DNA of 64,000 nucleotides from Drosophila miranda (Eukaryota > Arthropoda > Insecta > Diptera > Drosophilidae): the NCBI RefSeq assembly GCF_003369915.1, contig NW_022881647.1, forward strand, positions 1,240,001-1,304,000, written 5' to 3'. The translations under genes were made by a program, and so were the position numbers. The notes under the pieces are model-generated. The model saw nothing but the letters and a program-made list of their open reading frames with translations, searched no databases and had not been told where the DNA came from. Below are positions 32,388-45,400 of this stretch, piece after piece; position 1 is the first letter of the stretch, and each line of letters starts with the position of its first letter.

Positions 32388-35300
32388 TCGCCAATTAAAC
32401 AATACCACTAAAAAGCCATTACAAACATCACAAACATCTCAAACTAAAAGAGAAAAGAGCTCTTATCGCCAATTAAAAATGAACACCACTAACAAGCCAT
32501 TACAAACATCACATACATCACAAACTAAAAGAGATAACTGTGATAGACGAGAAAACAGAGAATAAAAGTGCCAATAAATACATTAAACGCAAACACACAC
32601 ACACAAGAGACTTTTCAATTAAAAACAACAACCAGGCAGCAGATCGCCAACACACAAGCCAACAGCCAGCCATGACCAGAGGAATGGCCAGACGAGGGTC
32701 GAACAGACGCCACAGCGACGGCGGCAGAGCGGCCCGCAGAGGCGCCCTAGCAGCAGCCAACAACACCAACACAAACACCGCCAATAGCAGCAGCAGCAGC
32801 AGAGCCCTCGGCGCAGGCGCCAAAACCAACGCCCCAGCCAATGCAGAGCGCCGACGCCACAGCGACCCAGCGAGTGAGTACCCAGCCATTGCCATGGCCG
32901 ATATATCCACGGCCACACCCACTCCCCCCTCGAGCACCATCACAAAAACCGCGCCAACCACAAAGGGAAAGTGCGAAAAGACGCCGCTCTCACTGCCACT
33001 TTTCCCGCCTCTCACGCTCTTGGACGCACAAAACTGTTCAGGAGTAACGGGAGAGGGAGAAGTCGGAGGACAGCCGGCAAGCCGAAGCGCAAGAGTGGAG
33101 CGCCAAAACGGCCAACGGGCCGCCACACAAACACACGACCGGATCGAACCTGTTGCGAGTCGAACCTGGTTCGAGCTCGAGCAGCGGGTCGATCCGGGCC
33201 AATGCTGAGCCTGCACAAATGCCACCAATCCCACCAACACCAAAACAACGCCGCGCCCTCATCGACAGTGGGAGTGACGATGAGGGTGAGGGTGAGAGGA
33301 AGTAGGCTAGACGACGGGGCCGCCATCACCAGCAGCGGCAGCAGCGGCCGCCAATTAGGAAGCCGAAGAAAAAAAGGCAGACAATGGAGGAGCTAGAGGC
33401 TATTGTCCAGGAGCAGTTGAGGCAGCACGAGCTGAGGGAGCAACAGCAGAAGCAGCAGAAACGGACGGCACTGCAGCCAACACCAACACAGTTGCCGATC
33501 CTGACACTATGCCGCAATTAACACAGCCAACAAATGCCCCTGCCCCTGCCACAACTATAAATGCCAACAGGCAGACCCACAGCCATCACCAACATCGGCA
33601 ACAGCCAATACATAGACAATCACCAGCCATTCACACAGACAATACCACAATTAACAATAGAGATAATAATGACGCCAATACAAATACAAATACACCTGGC
33701 AATACAAACACCAACACCACCACCGCCATCACCATCACAAACACCCCTGCCACTACCACCGTCGATGACATCCGGCACGGCGAATTCGGGCATCAGCCCA
33801 GCCAGGATCGTGGGTTGCGGATCCTCATCCGAGGACTCTCCCACTCCACGCCGCCGGATTGGATTCGCAGCAGTATGCTGAACGAGGGGTTCACGGTTCG
33901 GTTTGTGAGGGTGATCACCGATCGATTTGATCGCAGCCGCCAATTCAACCTCTTCGAGGCTGAGATCGCCCCCAAACCGGACCGTGGCCAATACGAGGTA
34001 TTGAAGCTGCGACGCCTGGGTGGGAGGCCCGTCACGGTTGAGAGACTTGGACTCTCCCGTGACCCCGCCCAGTGCCATCGATGTCAGATGTTTGGCCACA
34101 CCCGCGCATATTGTAGACGCGCTGCAGTTTGCATGAAATGCGCGGGTGGGCACCTGACGACGGAGTGCAGCAAGCCGAGGAACGTCGCTCCCAAATGCGC
34201 CAACTGCCAGGGCCAGCACATCAGCGCCTACACGGGCTGCAGCGCCTACAAGGCAGCCAGGCAGCGGCTCGTGGCCCACAGGGTCGCCAGGGAGGAGGAG
34301 CGTCGCAATCAGCAGCCACAGCCAATCCAACAGCGACAACAGCCAATACAACGTAGCCAGCAGCAGCCACATCCACAGCCACTCCTAAATCCGCAGCAGC
34401 AACGCCAACACCAACCGGATCGGCAGCAGCATCGGTATGGAGAGCAACATCCACAGCCATTGACCAGGGGGCGCCAACACCAGAGGGTCCAGCCGATGCA
34501 ACCGATCGCGAATGATGCCCGGACGCCACGCCAACACCAGCAGCAGCAGCGGCCAGCAGCTCAGTGCGATGGCAGCTGTGCCAAACTTCTAAAAGAGAGC
34601 GCCATTAAACTCAAAATGCTGGAGGAAAGGTTGGCAGCAATGGCCACGCTGATCGCAAACCTGACAGAGGCTAGAGGCGGGGGCTTGGCAGCCATGCCGC
34701 CACTACAGACAACACCACCTACACACCCGCCGCCACCACAACCAGCAGCCAATACAGCAGCAGCAGTAGCCATATCGGACAGTGAGCCGGATATGGACAT
34801 GGACGACGACAGCCAATGGACCGATGAAGAGCCTTACGATGACCTACGTAGGTTCCTAAATGGACAATCCAGTGGCGACTTCAAAAGCGACGGATTATAC
34901 GGCGTCTACTGATTGCGCCAAATTGCAGAAGTTTAATGCCAATAAAACCTGAAAATAGACAAAAATTAAACACAATTAACAAAAATCTGCAAATGACCAA
35001 CAAACATACTCACCTGCTATTAAACCGACAGAGCTGCCCCTCCAGCAGCTGCCTCGCCACTCCTGCAACTCTCTTGAGGCATAATGGGCCAGCCACTAAA
35101 ACACAATAAAAACAGTCAATACACGACAACGCGAAAAACGGCCAAAACACACAAAATCCACACTGACCTGCCAATCACCAGACAGAGCTGCCAATCAAGA
35201 AGCTGCCTCGCCACCAACATTGACAATTTCCTGCCAAATGGGAGGAATATGAGGCCCCTTTCTGATGACGCTGCCACCGACCATCACAATGACGTCACGC

Positions 35301-37462
35301 CACTCCGAACCAACAGCTGCCATTTCCAACGACGACGCAGGTGCTGGCGTCTGTTGCCGCTCCACTGGGTCACACCCGTCTCTCATGCCAATTATGTGAC
35401 GGCGGGATGGCCTGGTGTTGAGCCGCCGGACGCCAGCAAATCCTGCAATAGAAGGAGAAACAGGAGAGAGGCTGCCAACAAACACAAATACTCACCTGCA
35501 AACGCCTCTCACGCCAACACAAATCAGACAAGGGTCGCCAGCAACAACATCCAAACGCCGACAGCACCTGCAAATAAACACAAATTTAATCACACGCCAA
35601 AACGAACACCTCCTAATCTGGGTGGCCGGACCAGCAGCCACTCAGAAATCGCAATTAAAACCGACGACGAACGTGGCCGAGGAGGCCAGGCCAATACACC
35701 TGACAACGCATCCTGGTGGCCGGACCAGCAGCCACTCGGATGCGGCCAACAAAAACACAATCGACAACGTATCCTGGTGGCCGGACCAGTTCGCCACTTG
35801 GATGGCCAATAACTCGGACCATTGCCATCACGCATCGACGCCAACTCCAACACACAACGACAATGCAGTTGGGTGGCCGGACCAGTGCCACTCGAGTGCA
35901 GCAGCCAACACCAACAAACGACAGATGCAACGTGGGCGACCGGACCAGAGCCGCTCGCCAACAACACCATCAATGCCCACGATGCACGCCATCTCCAAGT
36001 CCAGCCATCGCCACTAAAGACCCCAGGTGGTACCACTAATCCTGCACAGGGGGACAACGGAGCCGGCCGGTATGCGGCGCAATGTTCTGCATTGCGTTTG
36101 CCATGCCGGCCGGTGCTTCGTTGTAGTTGTTCTCCTGTTAAAAATAAATGATGTTTAAGTATGTTTATTGTTGTGTAAATGTATTGTAATTATTGTTTGT
36201 TTTACCTTGTATATATCTCTGTAGTTTTGTAGTCCTTATTTGTAGTAATTGTAGATAGATTGTCCTTAGCTGTAATGTAATTTAATTAATTTTAGTTATT
36301 TATTTTAGCATATTTACCTTTCCCTCTTCTTCTTCTTTCCCAACTATCTACCATTCCCAAATACCTGACAAGTGGCAAGGCCATTTATGACCCAAAAAAT
36401 ACCACGCCAATTAGGAAAATACCGCGTCGATAACACACCAAAAAGCCAATTCAAATTGCATTTCTCAATGCTAGTGTGTTATCGGTCGCAAATTCGGCAA
36501 TTTATGCCCAGCCAATTCCTCCCCACCCCCTACCCACTTCAAATGCCACCAAAGACCAAATGAGGCTGAGCAGGAACAAAATATACACTGCCAACCATCG
36601 CCACTCTGCCAAACGCCCCAACAAAGCCATTTCAACCGCCCACATGATGCTATGCGGTCGACTCTTCGGAGCGTCTCGCGCCCGGATCGAAAGATCCGGA
36701 AGTTGAAAGTATCCGGGCGGTTATACGAGAGCAGGCCAATTTCCCCCTTCCCATCCCATCCCCCAACAACAGAGCAGCCACTACACACAGCACAAACATT
36801 AGACACTAGCCACTTACCAGCAACAACACGAAACGGACAGCCACTAAAACAAACGGCCATTCCAATTCTCCATTGCTTACTTATCGGTGCTGCTGCCCTC
36901 GGACTACTTTCATCTCACTCAAAATTGGGGTGAGTGAAAGTGGGACCGGGGGTGAGAGCACCGGTAAATGACGATCGGCGATCGGGTCTCTCGAGTGTGG
37001 AGGAGAGTGTGAGAGTTGGCGGACATGTGAGAGTTCCTGCATGAACCTCGTCCGCCACTCTCATCTCGTCCACCCACTCGAGAGGTTGCGATCGTCGGAC
37101 GCATATTAATTGAACCATCGCCGCCGCCATTAAAATAAAGTGAGATTGCAAGTTTGTTTGTTCGTTGCCATCATCGTTGCCCGTGTCGTTTGTCGTTTTG
37201 ACTGTTTGTCGTATATCGTTTGCCGTGTCATTTGTGCTCTGGTGCCAAAAAATAAAGACAGTGAAGGCCAGACGACGCCAAGCCAAGCCAGGCAGCAGCC
37301 ATTTTGTGTCGCCCACCCCCCCCCCCCCCCCCCCACACCATTCGCCGCTGTACATGACCATTCCAAACGCGGAAAAGTGCTCCTCGCCAATCCACCACGC
37401 CCCAGCCCTTCCTTCACCCCACCCACTACTATCTCCGACAAGCTTTAGTTCCTGTGCTCTTC
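32388..37462 (+). mobile_element. Gag-element unit U4
   Basis: Complete unit of 5,075 bp. It has no 124 bp duplication, a 2 bp deletion early in gag shared with U5, the long gag C-terminus, and a 3 bp loss in GGATGGCCAATAAC (35801) shared with U7. Confidence 0.88.
33384..34912 (+). pseudogene. Gag-like zinc-knuckle protein of U4 (N-terminal frameshift)
   Basis: The MEELEA start at 33384 is thrown out of frame by loss of AT in GGCACATGCAG near 33470. A 467-residue frame starting at MPQLTQPTN (33509-34912) keeps the pre-knuckle region, all three knuckles, the coiled coil and the long acidic C-terminus, so a slightly shorter protein remains possible. Confidence 0.75.
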
Positions 37463-40400
37463 TCGCCAATTAAACAATACCACTAAAAAGCCATTACAAA
37501 CATCACAAACATCTCAAACTAAAAGAGAAAAGAGCTCTTATCGCCAATTAAAAATGAACACCACTAACAAGCCATTACAAACATCACATACATCACAAAC
37601 TAAAAGAGATAACTGTGATAGACGAGAAAACAGAGAATAAAAGTGCCAATAAATACATTAAACGCAAACACACACACACAAGAGACTTTTCAATTAAAAA
37701 CAACAACCAGGCAGCAGATCGCCAACACACAAGCCAACAGCCAGCCATGACCAGAGGAATGGCCAGACGAGGGTCGAACAGACGCCACAGCGACGGCGGC
37801 AGAGCGGCCCGCAGAGGCGCCCTAGCAGCAGCCAACAACACCAACACAAACACCGCCAATAGCAGCAGCAGCAGCAGAGCCCTCGGCGCAGGCGCCAAAA
37901 CCAACGCCCCAGCCAATGCAGAGCGCCGACGCCACAGCGACCCAGCGAGTGAGTACCCAGCCATTGCCATGGCCGATATATCCACGGCCACACCCACTCC
38001 CCCTCGAGCACCATCACAAAAACCGCGCCAACCACAAAGGGAAAGTGCGAAAAGACGCCGCTCTCACTGCCACTTTTCCCGCCTCTCACGCTCTTGGACG
38101 CACAAAACTGTTCAGGAGTAACGGGAGAGGGAGAAGTCGGAGGACAGCCGGCAAGCCGAAGCGCAAGAGTGGAGCGCCAAAACGGCCAACGGGCCGCCAC
38201 ACAAACACACGACCGGATCGAACCTGTTGCGAGTCGAACCTGGTTCGAGCTCGAGCAGCGGGTCGATCCGGGCCAATGCTGAGCCTGCACAAATGCCACC
38301 AATCCCACCAACACCAAAACAACGCCGCGCCCTCATCGACAGTGGGAGTGACGATGAGGGTGAGGGTGAGAGGAAGTAGGCTAGACGACGGGGCCGCCAT
38401 CACCAGCAGCGGCAGCAGCGGCCGCCAATTAGGAAGCCGAAGAAAAAAAGGCAGACAATGGAGGAGCTAGAGGCTATTGTCCAGGAGCAGTTGAGGCAGC
38501 ACGAGCTGAGGGAGCAACAGCAGAAGCAGCAGAAACGGACGGCACTGCAGCCAACACCAACACAGTTGCCGATCCTGACACTATGCCGCAATTAACACAG
38601 CCAACAAATGCCCCTGCCCCTGCCACAACTATAAATGCCAACAGGCAGACCCACAGCCATCACCAACATCGGCAACAGCCAATACATAGACAATCACCAG
38701 CCATTCACACAGACAATACCACAATTAACAATAGAGATAATAATGACGCCAATACAAATACAAATACACCTGGCAATACAAACACCAACACCACCACCGC
38801 CATCACCATCACAAACACCCCTGCCACTACCACCGTCGATGACATCCGGCACGGCGAATTCGGGCATCAGCCCAGCCAGGATCGTGGGTTGCGGATCCTC
38901 ATCCGAGGACTCTCCCACTCCACGCCGCCGGATTGGATTCGCAGCAGTATGCTGAACGAGGGGTTCACGGTTCGGTTTGTGAGGGTGATCACCGATCGAT
39001 TTGATCGCAGCCGCCAATTCAACCTCTTCGAGGCTGAGATCGCCCCCAAACCGGACCGTGGCCAATACGAGGTATTGAAGCTGCGACGCCTGGGTGGGAG
39101 GCCCGTCACGGTTGAGAGACTTGGACTCTCCCGTGACCCCGCCCAGTGCCATCGATGTCAGATGTTTGGCCACACCCGCGCATATTGTAGACGCGCTGCC
39201 GTTTGCATGAAATGCGCGGGTGGGCACCTGACGACGGAGTGCAGCAAGCCGAGGAACGTCGCTCCCAAATGCGCCAACTGCCAGGGCCAGCACATCAGCG
39301 CCTACACGGGCTGCAGCGCCTACAAGGCAGCCAGGCAGCGGCTCGTGGCCCACAGGGTCGCCAGGGAGGAGGAGCGTCGCAATCAGCAGCCACAGCCAAT
39401 CCAACAGCGACAACAGCCAATACAACGTAGCCAGCAGCAGCCACATCCACAGCCACTCCTAAATCCGCAGCAGCAACGCCAACACCAACCGGATCGGCAG
39501 CAGCATCGGTATGGAGAGCAACATCCACAGCCATTGACCAGGGGGCGCCAACACCAGAGGGTCCAGCCGATGCAACCGATCGCGAATGATGCCCGGACGC
39601 CACGCCAACACCAGCAGCAGCAGCGGCCAGCAGCTCAGTGCGATGGCAGCTGTGCCAAACTTCTAAAAGAGAGCGCCATTAAACTCAAAATGCTGGAGGA
39701 AAGGTTGGCAGCAATGGCCACGCTGATCGCAAACCTGACAGAGGCTAGAGGCGGGGGCTTGGCAGCCATGCCGCCACTACAGACAACACCACCTACACAC
39801 CCGCCGCCACCACAACCAGCAGCCAATACAGCAGCAGCAGTAGCCATATCGGACAGTGAGCCGGCGGATTATACGCCGGATTATACGGCGTCTACTGATT
39901 GCGCCAAATTGCAGGAGTTTAATGCCAATAAAACCTGAAAATAGACAAAAATTAAACATAATTAACAAAAATCTGCAAATGACCAACAAACATACTCACC
40001 TGCTATTAAACCGACAGAGCTGCCCCTCCAGCAGCTGCCTCGCCACTCCTGCAACTCTCTTGAGGCATAATGGGCCAGCCACTAAAACACAATAAAAACA
40101 GTCAATACACGACAACGCGAAAAACGGCCAAAACACACAAAATCCACACTGACCTGCCAATCACCAGACAGAGCTGCCAATCAAGAAGCTGCCTCGCCAC
40201 CAACATTGACAATTTCCTGCCAAATGGGAGGAATATGAGGCCCCTTTCTGATGACGCTGCCACCGACCATCACAATGACGTCACGCCACTCCGAACCAAC
40301 AGCTGCCATTTCCAACGACGACGCAGGTGCTGGCGTCTGTTGCCGCTCCACTGGGTCACACCCGTCTCTCATGCCAATTATGTGAGGGCGGGATGGCCTG

Positions 40401-42440
40401 GTGTTGAGCCGCCGGACGCCAGCAAATCCTGCAATAGAAGGAGAAACAGGAGAGAGGCTGCCAACAAACACAAATACTCACCTGCAAACGCCTCTCACGC
40501 CAACACAAATCAGACAAGGGTCGCCAGCAACAACATCCAAACGCCGACAGCACCTGCAAATAAACACAAATTTAATCACACGCCAAAACGAACACCTCCT
40601 AATCTGGGTGGCCGGACCAGCAGCCACTCAGAAATCGCAATTAAAACCGACGACGAACGTGGCCGAGGAGGCCAGGCCAATACACCTGACAACGCATCCT
40701 GGTGGCCGGACCAGCAGCCACTCGGATGCGGCCAACAAAAACACAATCGACAACGTATCCTGGTGGCCGGACCAGTTCGCCACTTGGATGCGGCCAATAA
40801 CTCGGACCATTGCCATCACGCATCGACGCCAACTCCAACACACAACGACAATGCAGTTGGGTGGCCGGACCAGTGCCACTCGAGTGCAGCAGCCAACACC
40901 AACAAACGACAGATGCAACGTGGGCGACCGGACCAGAGCCGCTCGCCAACAACACCATCAATGCCACGATGCACGCCATCTCCAAGTCCAGCCATCGCCA
41001 CTAAAGACCCCAGGTGGTACCACTAATCCTGCACAGGGGGACAACGGAGCCGGCCGGTATGCGGCGCAATGTTCTGCATTGCGTTTGCCATGCCGGCCGG
41101 TGCTTCGTTGTAGTTGTTCTCCTGTTAAAAATAAATGATGTTTAAGTATGTTTATTGTTGTGTAAATGTATTGTAATTATTGTTTGTTTTACCTTGTATA
41201 TATCTCTGTAGTTTTGTAGTCCTTATTTGTAGTAATTGTAGATAGATTGTCCTTAGCTGTAATGTAATTTAATTAATTTTAGTTATTTATTTTAGCATAT
41301 TTACCTTTCCCTCTTCTTCTTCTTTCCCAACTATCTACCATTCCCAAATACCTGACAAGTGGCAAGGCCATTTATGACCCAAAAAATACCACGCCAATTA
41401 GGAAAATACCGCGCCGATAACACACCAAAAAGCCAATTCAAATTGCATTTCTCAATGCTAGTGTGTTATCGGTCGCAAATTCGGCAATTTATGCCCAGCC
41501 AATTCCTCCCCACCCCCTACCCACTTCAAATGCCACCAAAGACCAAATGAGGCTGAGCAGGAACAAAATATACACTGCCAACCATCGCCACTCTGCCAAA
41601 CGCCCCAACAAAGCCATTTCAACCGCCCACATGATGCTATGCGGTCGACTCTTCGGAGCGTCTCGCGCCCGGATCGAAAGATCCGGAAGTTGAAAGTATC
41701 CGGGCGGTTATACGAGAGCAGGCCAATTTCCCCCTTCCCATCCCATCCCCCAACAACAGAGCAGCCACTACACACAGCACAAACATTAGACACTAGCCAC
41801 TTACCAGCAACAACACGAAACGGACAGCCACTAAAACAAACGGCCATTCCAATTCTCCATTGCTTACTTATCGGTGCTGCTGCCCTCGGACTACTTTCAT
41901 CTCACTCAAAATTGGGGTGAGTGAAAGTGGGACCGGGGGTGAGAGCACCGGTAAATGACGATCGGCGATCGGGTCTCTCGAGTGTGGAGGAGAGTGTGAG
42001 AGTTGGCGGACATGTGAGAGTTCCTGCATGAACCTCGTCCGCCACTCTCATCTCGTCCACCCGCTCGAGAGGTTGCGATCGTCGGACGCATATTAATTGA
42101 ACCATCGCCGCCGCCATTAAAATAAAGTGAGATTGCAAGTTTGTTTGTTCGTTGCCATCATCGTTGCCCGTGTCGTTTGTCGTTTTGACTGTTTGTCGTA
42201 TATCGTTTGCCGTGTCATTTGTGCTCTGGTGCCAAAAAATAAAGACAGTGAAGGCCAGACGACGCCAAGCCAAGCCAGGCAGCAGCCATTTTGTGTCGCA
42301 CCCCCCCCCCCCCCCACACCATTCGCCGCTGTACATGACCATTCCAAACGCGGAAAAGTGCTCCTCGCCAATCCACCACGCCCCAGCCCTTCCTTCACCC
42401 CACCCACTACTATCTCCGACAAGCTTTTCCTGTGCTCTTC
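37463..42440 (+). mobile_element. Gag-element unit U5
   Basis: Complete unit of 4,978 bp. It shares the gag 2 bp deletion and the altered start doublet with U4, but the short gag C-terminus with U2, U6 and U7. The poly-C tract is 15 C. Confidence 0.88.
38458..39938 (+). pseudogene. Gag-like zinc-knuckle protein of U5 (N-terminal frameshift)
   Basis: Same 2 bp loss as U4, leaving a 451-residue frame from 38583 to 39938 with all three knuckles. The end is of the short type: after SDSEP the sequence goes straight to ADYTPDYTASTDC, created by a ~100 bp deletion between repeated GGATTATACG-like sequences. Confidence 0.75.
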
Positions 42441-45400
42441 TCGCCAATTAAACAAAAACCAACAATACCACTAACAAGCCATTACAAACATCACAAACAT
42501 CTCAAACTAAAAGAGAAAAGAGCTCTTATCGCCAATTAAAAATCAACACCACTAACAAGCCATTACAAACATCACATACATCACAAACTAAAAGAGATAA
42601 CTGTGATAGACGAGAAAACAGAGAATAAAAGTGCCAATAAATACATTAAACGCAAACACACACACACAAGAGACTTTTCAATTAAAAACAACAACCAGGC
42701 AGCAGATCGCCAACACACAAGCCAACAGCCAGCCATGACCAGAGGAATGGCCAGACGAGGGTCGAACAGACGCCACAGCGACGGCGGCAGAGCGGCCCGC
42801 AGAGGCGCCCTAGCAGCAGCCAACAACACCAACACAAACACCGCCAATAGCAGCAGCAGCAGCAGAGCCCTCGGCGCAGGCGCCAAAACCAACGCCCCAG
42901 CCAATGCAGAGCGCCGACGCCACAGCGACCCAGCGAGTGAGTACCCAGCCATTGCCATGGCCGATATATCCACGGCCACACCCACTCCCCCCTCGAGCAC
43001 CATCACAAAAACCGCGCCAACCACAAAGGGAAAGTCCGAAAAGACGCCGCTCTCACTGCCACTTTTCCCGCCTCTCACGCTCTTGGACGCACAAAACTGT
43101 TCAGGAGTAACGGGAGAGGGAGAAGTCGGAGGACAGCCGGCAAGCCGAAGCGCAAGAGTGGAGCGCCAAAACGGCCAACGGGCCGCCACACAAACACACG
43201 ACCGGATCGAACCTGTTGCGAGTCGAACCTGGTTCGAGCTCGAGCAGCGGGTCGATCCGGGCCAATGCTGAGCCTGCACAAATGCCACCAATCCCACCAA
43301 CACCAAAACAACGCCGCGCCCTCATCGACAGTGGGAGTGACGATGAGGGTGAGGGTGAGAGGAAGTAGGCTAGACGACGGGGCCGCCATCACCAGCAGCG
43401 GCAGCAGCGGCCGCCAATTAGGAAGCCGAAGAAAAAAAGGCAGACAATGGAGGAGCTAGAGGCTATTGTCCAGGAGCAGTTGAGGCAGCACGAGCTGAGG
43501 GAGCAACAGCAGAAGCAGCAGAAACGGACGGCACATGCAGCCAACACCAACACAGTTGCCGATCCTGACACTATGCCGCAATTAACACAGCCAACAAATG
43601 CCCCTGCCCCTGCCCCTGCCACAACTATAAATGCCAACAGGCAGACCCACAGCCATCACCAACATCGGCAACAGCCAATACATAGACAATCACCAGCCAT
43701 TCACACAGACAATACCACAATTAACAATAGAGATAATAATGACGCCAATACAAATACAAATACACCTGGCAATACAAACACCAACACCACCACCGCCATC
43801 ACCATCACAAACACCCCTGCCACTACCACCGTCGATGACATCCGGCACGGCGAATTCGGGCATCAGCCCAGCCAGGATCGTGGGTTGCGGATCCTCATCC
43901 GAGGACTCTCCCACTCCACGCCGCCGGATTGGATTCGCAGCAGTATGCTGAACGAGGGGTTCACGGTTCGGTTTGTGAGGGTGATCACCGATCGATTTGA
44001 TCGCAGCCGCCAATTCAACCTCTTCGAGGCTGAGATCGCCCCCAAACCGGACCGTGGCCAATACGAGGTATTGAAGCTGCGACGCCTGGGTGGGAGGCCC
44101 GTCACGGTTGAGAGACTTGGACTCTCCCGTGACCCCGCCCAGTGCCATCGATGTCAGATGTTTGGCCACACCCGCGCATATTGTAGACGCGCTGCAGTTT
44201 GCATGAAATGCGCGGGTGGGCACCTGACGACGGAGTGCAGCAAGCCGAGGAACGTCGCTCCCAAATGCGCCAACTGCCAGGGCCAGCACATCAGCGCCTA
44301 CACGGGCTGCAGCGCCTACAAGGCAGCCAGGCAGCGGCTCGTGGCCCACAGGGTCGCCAGGGAGGAGGAGCGTCGCAATCAGCAGCCACAGCCAATCCAA
44401 CAGCGACAACAGCCAATACAACGTAGCCAGCAGCAGCCACATCCACAGCCACTCCTAAATCCGCAGCAGCAACGCCAACACCAACCGGATCGGCAGCAGC
44501 ATCGGTATGGAGACCAACATCCACAGCCATTGACCAGGGGGCGCCAACACCAGAGGGTCCAGCCGATGCAACCGATCGCGAATGATGCCCGGACGCCACG
44601 CCAACACCAGCAGCAGCAGCGGCCAGCAGCTCAGTGCGATGGCAGCTGTGCCAAACTTCTAAAAGAGAGCGCCATTAAACTCAAAATGCTGGAGGAAAGG
44701 TTGGCAGCAATGGCCACGCTGATCGCAAACCTGACAGAGGCTAGAGGCGGGGGCTTGGCAGCCATGCCGCCACTACAGACAACACCACCTACACACCCGC
44801 CGCCACCACAACCAGCAGCCAATACAGCAGCAGCAGTAGCCATATCGGACAGTGAGCCGGCGGATTATACGCCGGATTATACGGCGTCTACTGATTGCGC
44901 CAAATTGCAGGAGTTTAATGCCAATAAAACCTGAAAATAGACAAAAATTAAACATAATTAACAAAAATCTGCAAATGACCAACAAACATACTCAACTGCT
45001 ATTAAACCGACAGAGCTGCCCCTCCAGCAGCTGCCTCGCCACTCCTGCAACTCTCTTGAGGCATAATGGGCCAGCCACTAAAACACAATAAAAACAGTCA
45101 ATACACGACAACGCGAAAAACGGCCAAAACACACAAAATCCACACTGACCTGCCAATCACCAGACAGAGCTGCCAATCAAGAAGCTGCCTCGCCACCAAC
45201 ATTGACAATTTCCTGCCAAATGGGAGGAATATGAGGCCCCTTTCTGATGACGCTGCCACCGACCATCACAATGACGTCACGCCACTCCGAACCAACAGCT
45301 GCCATTTCCAACGACGACGCAGGTGCTGGCGTCTGTTGCCGCTCCACTGGGTCACACCCGTCTCTCATGCCAATTATGTGAGGGCGGGATGGCCTGGTGT

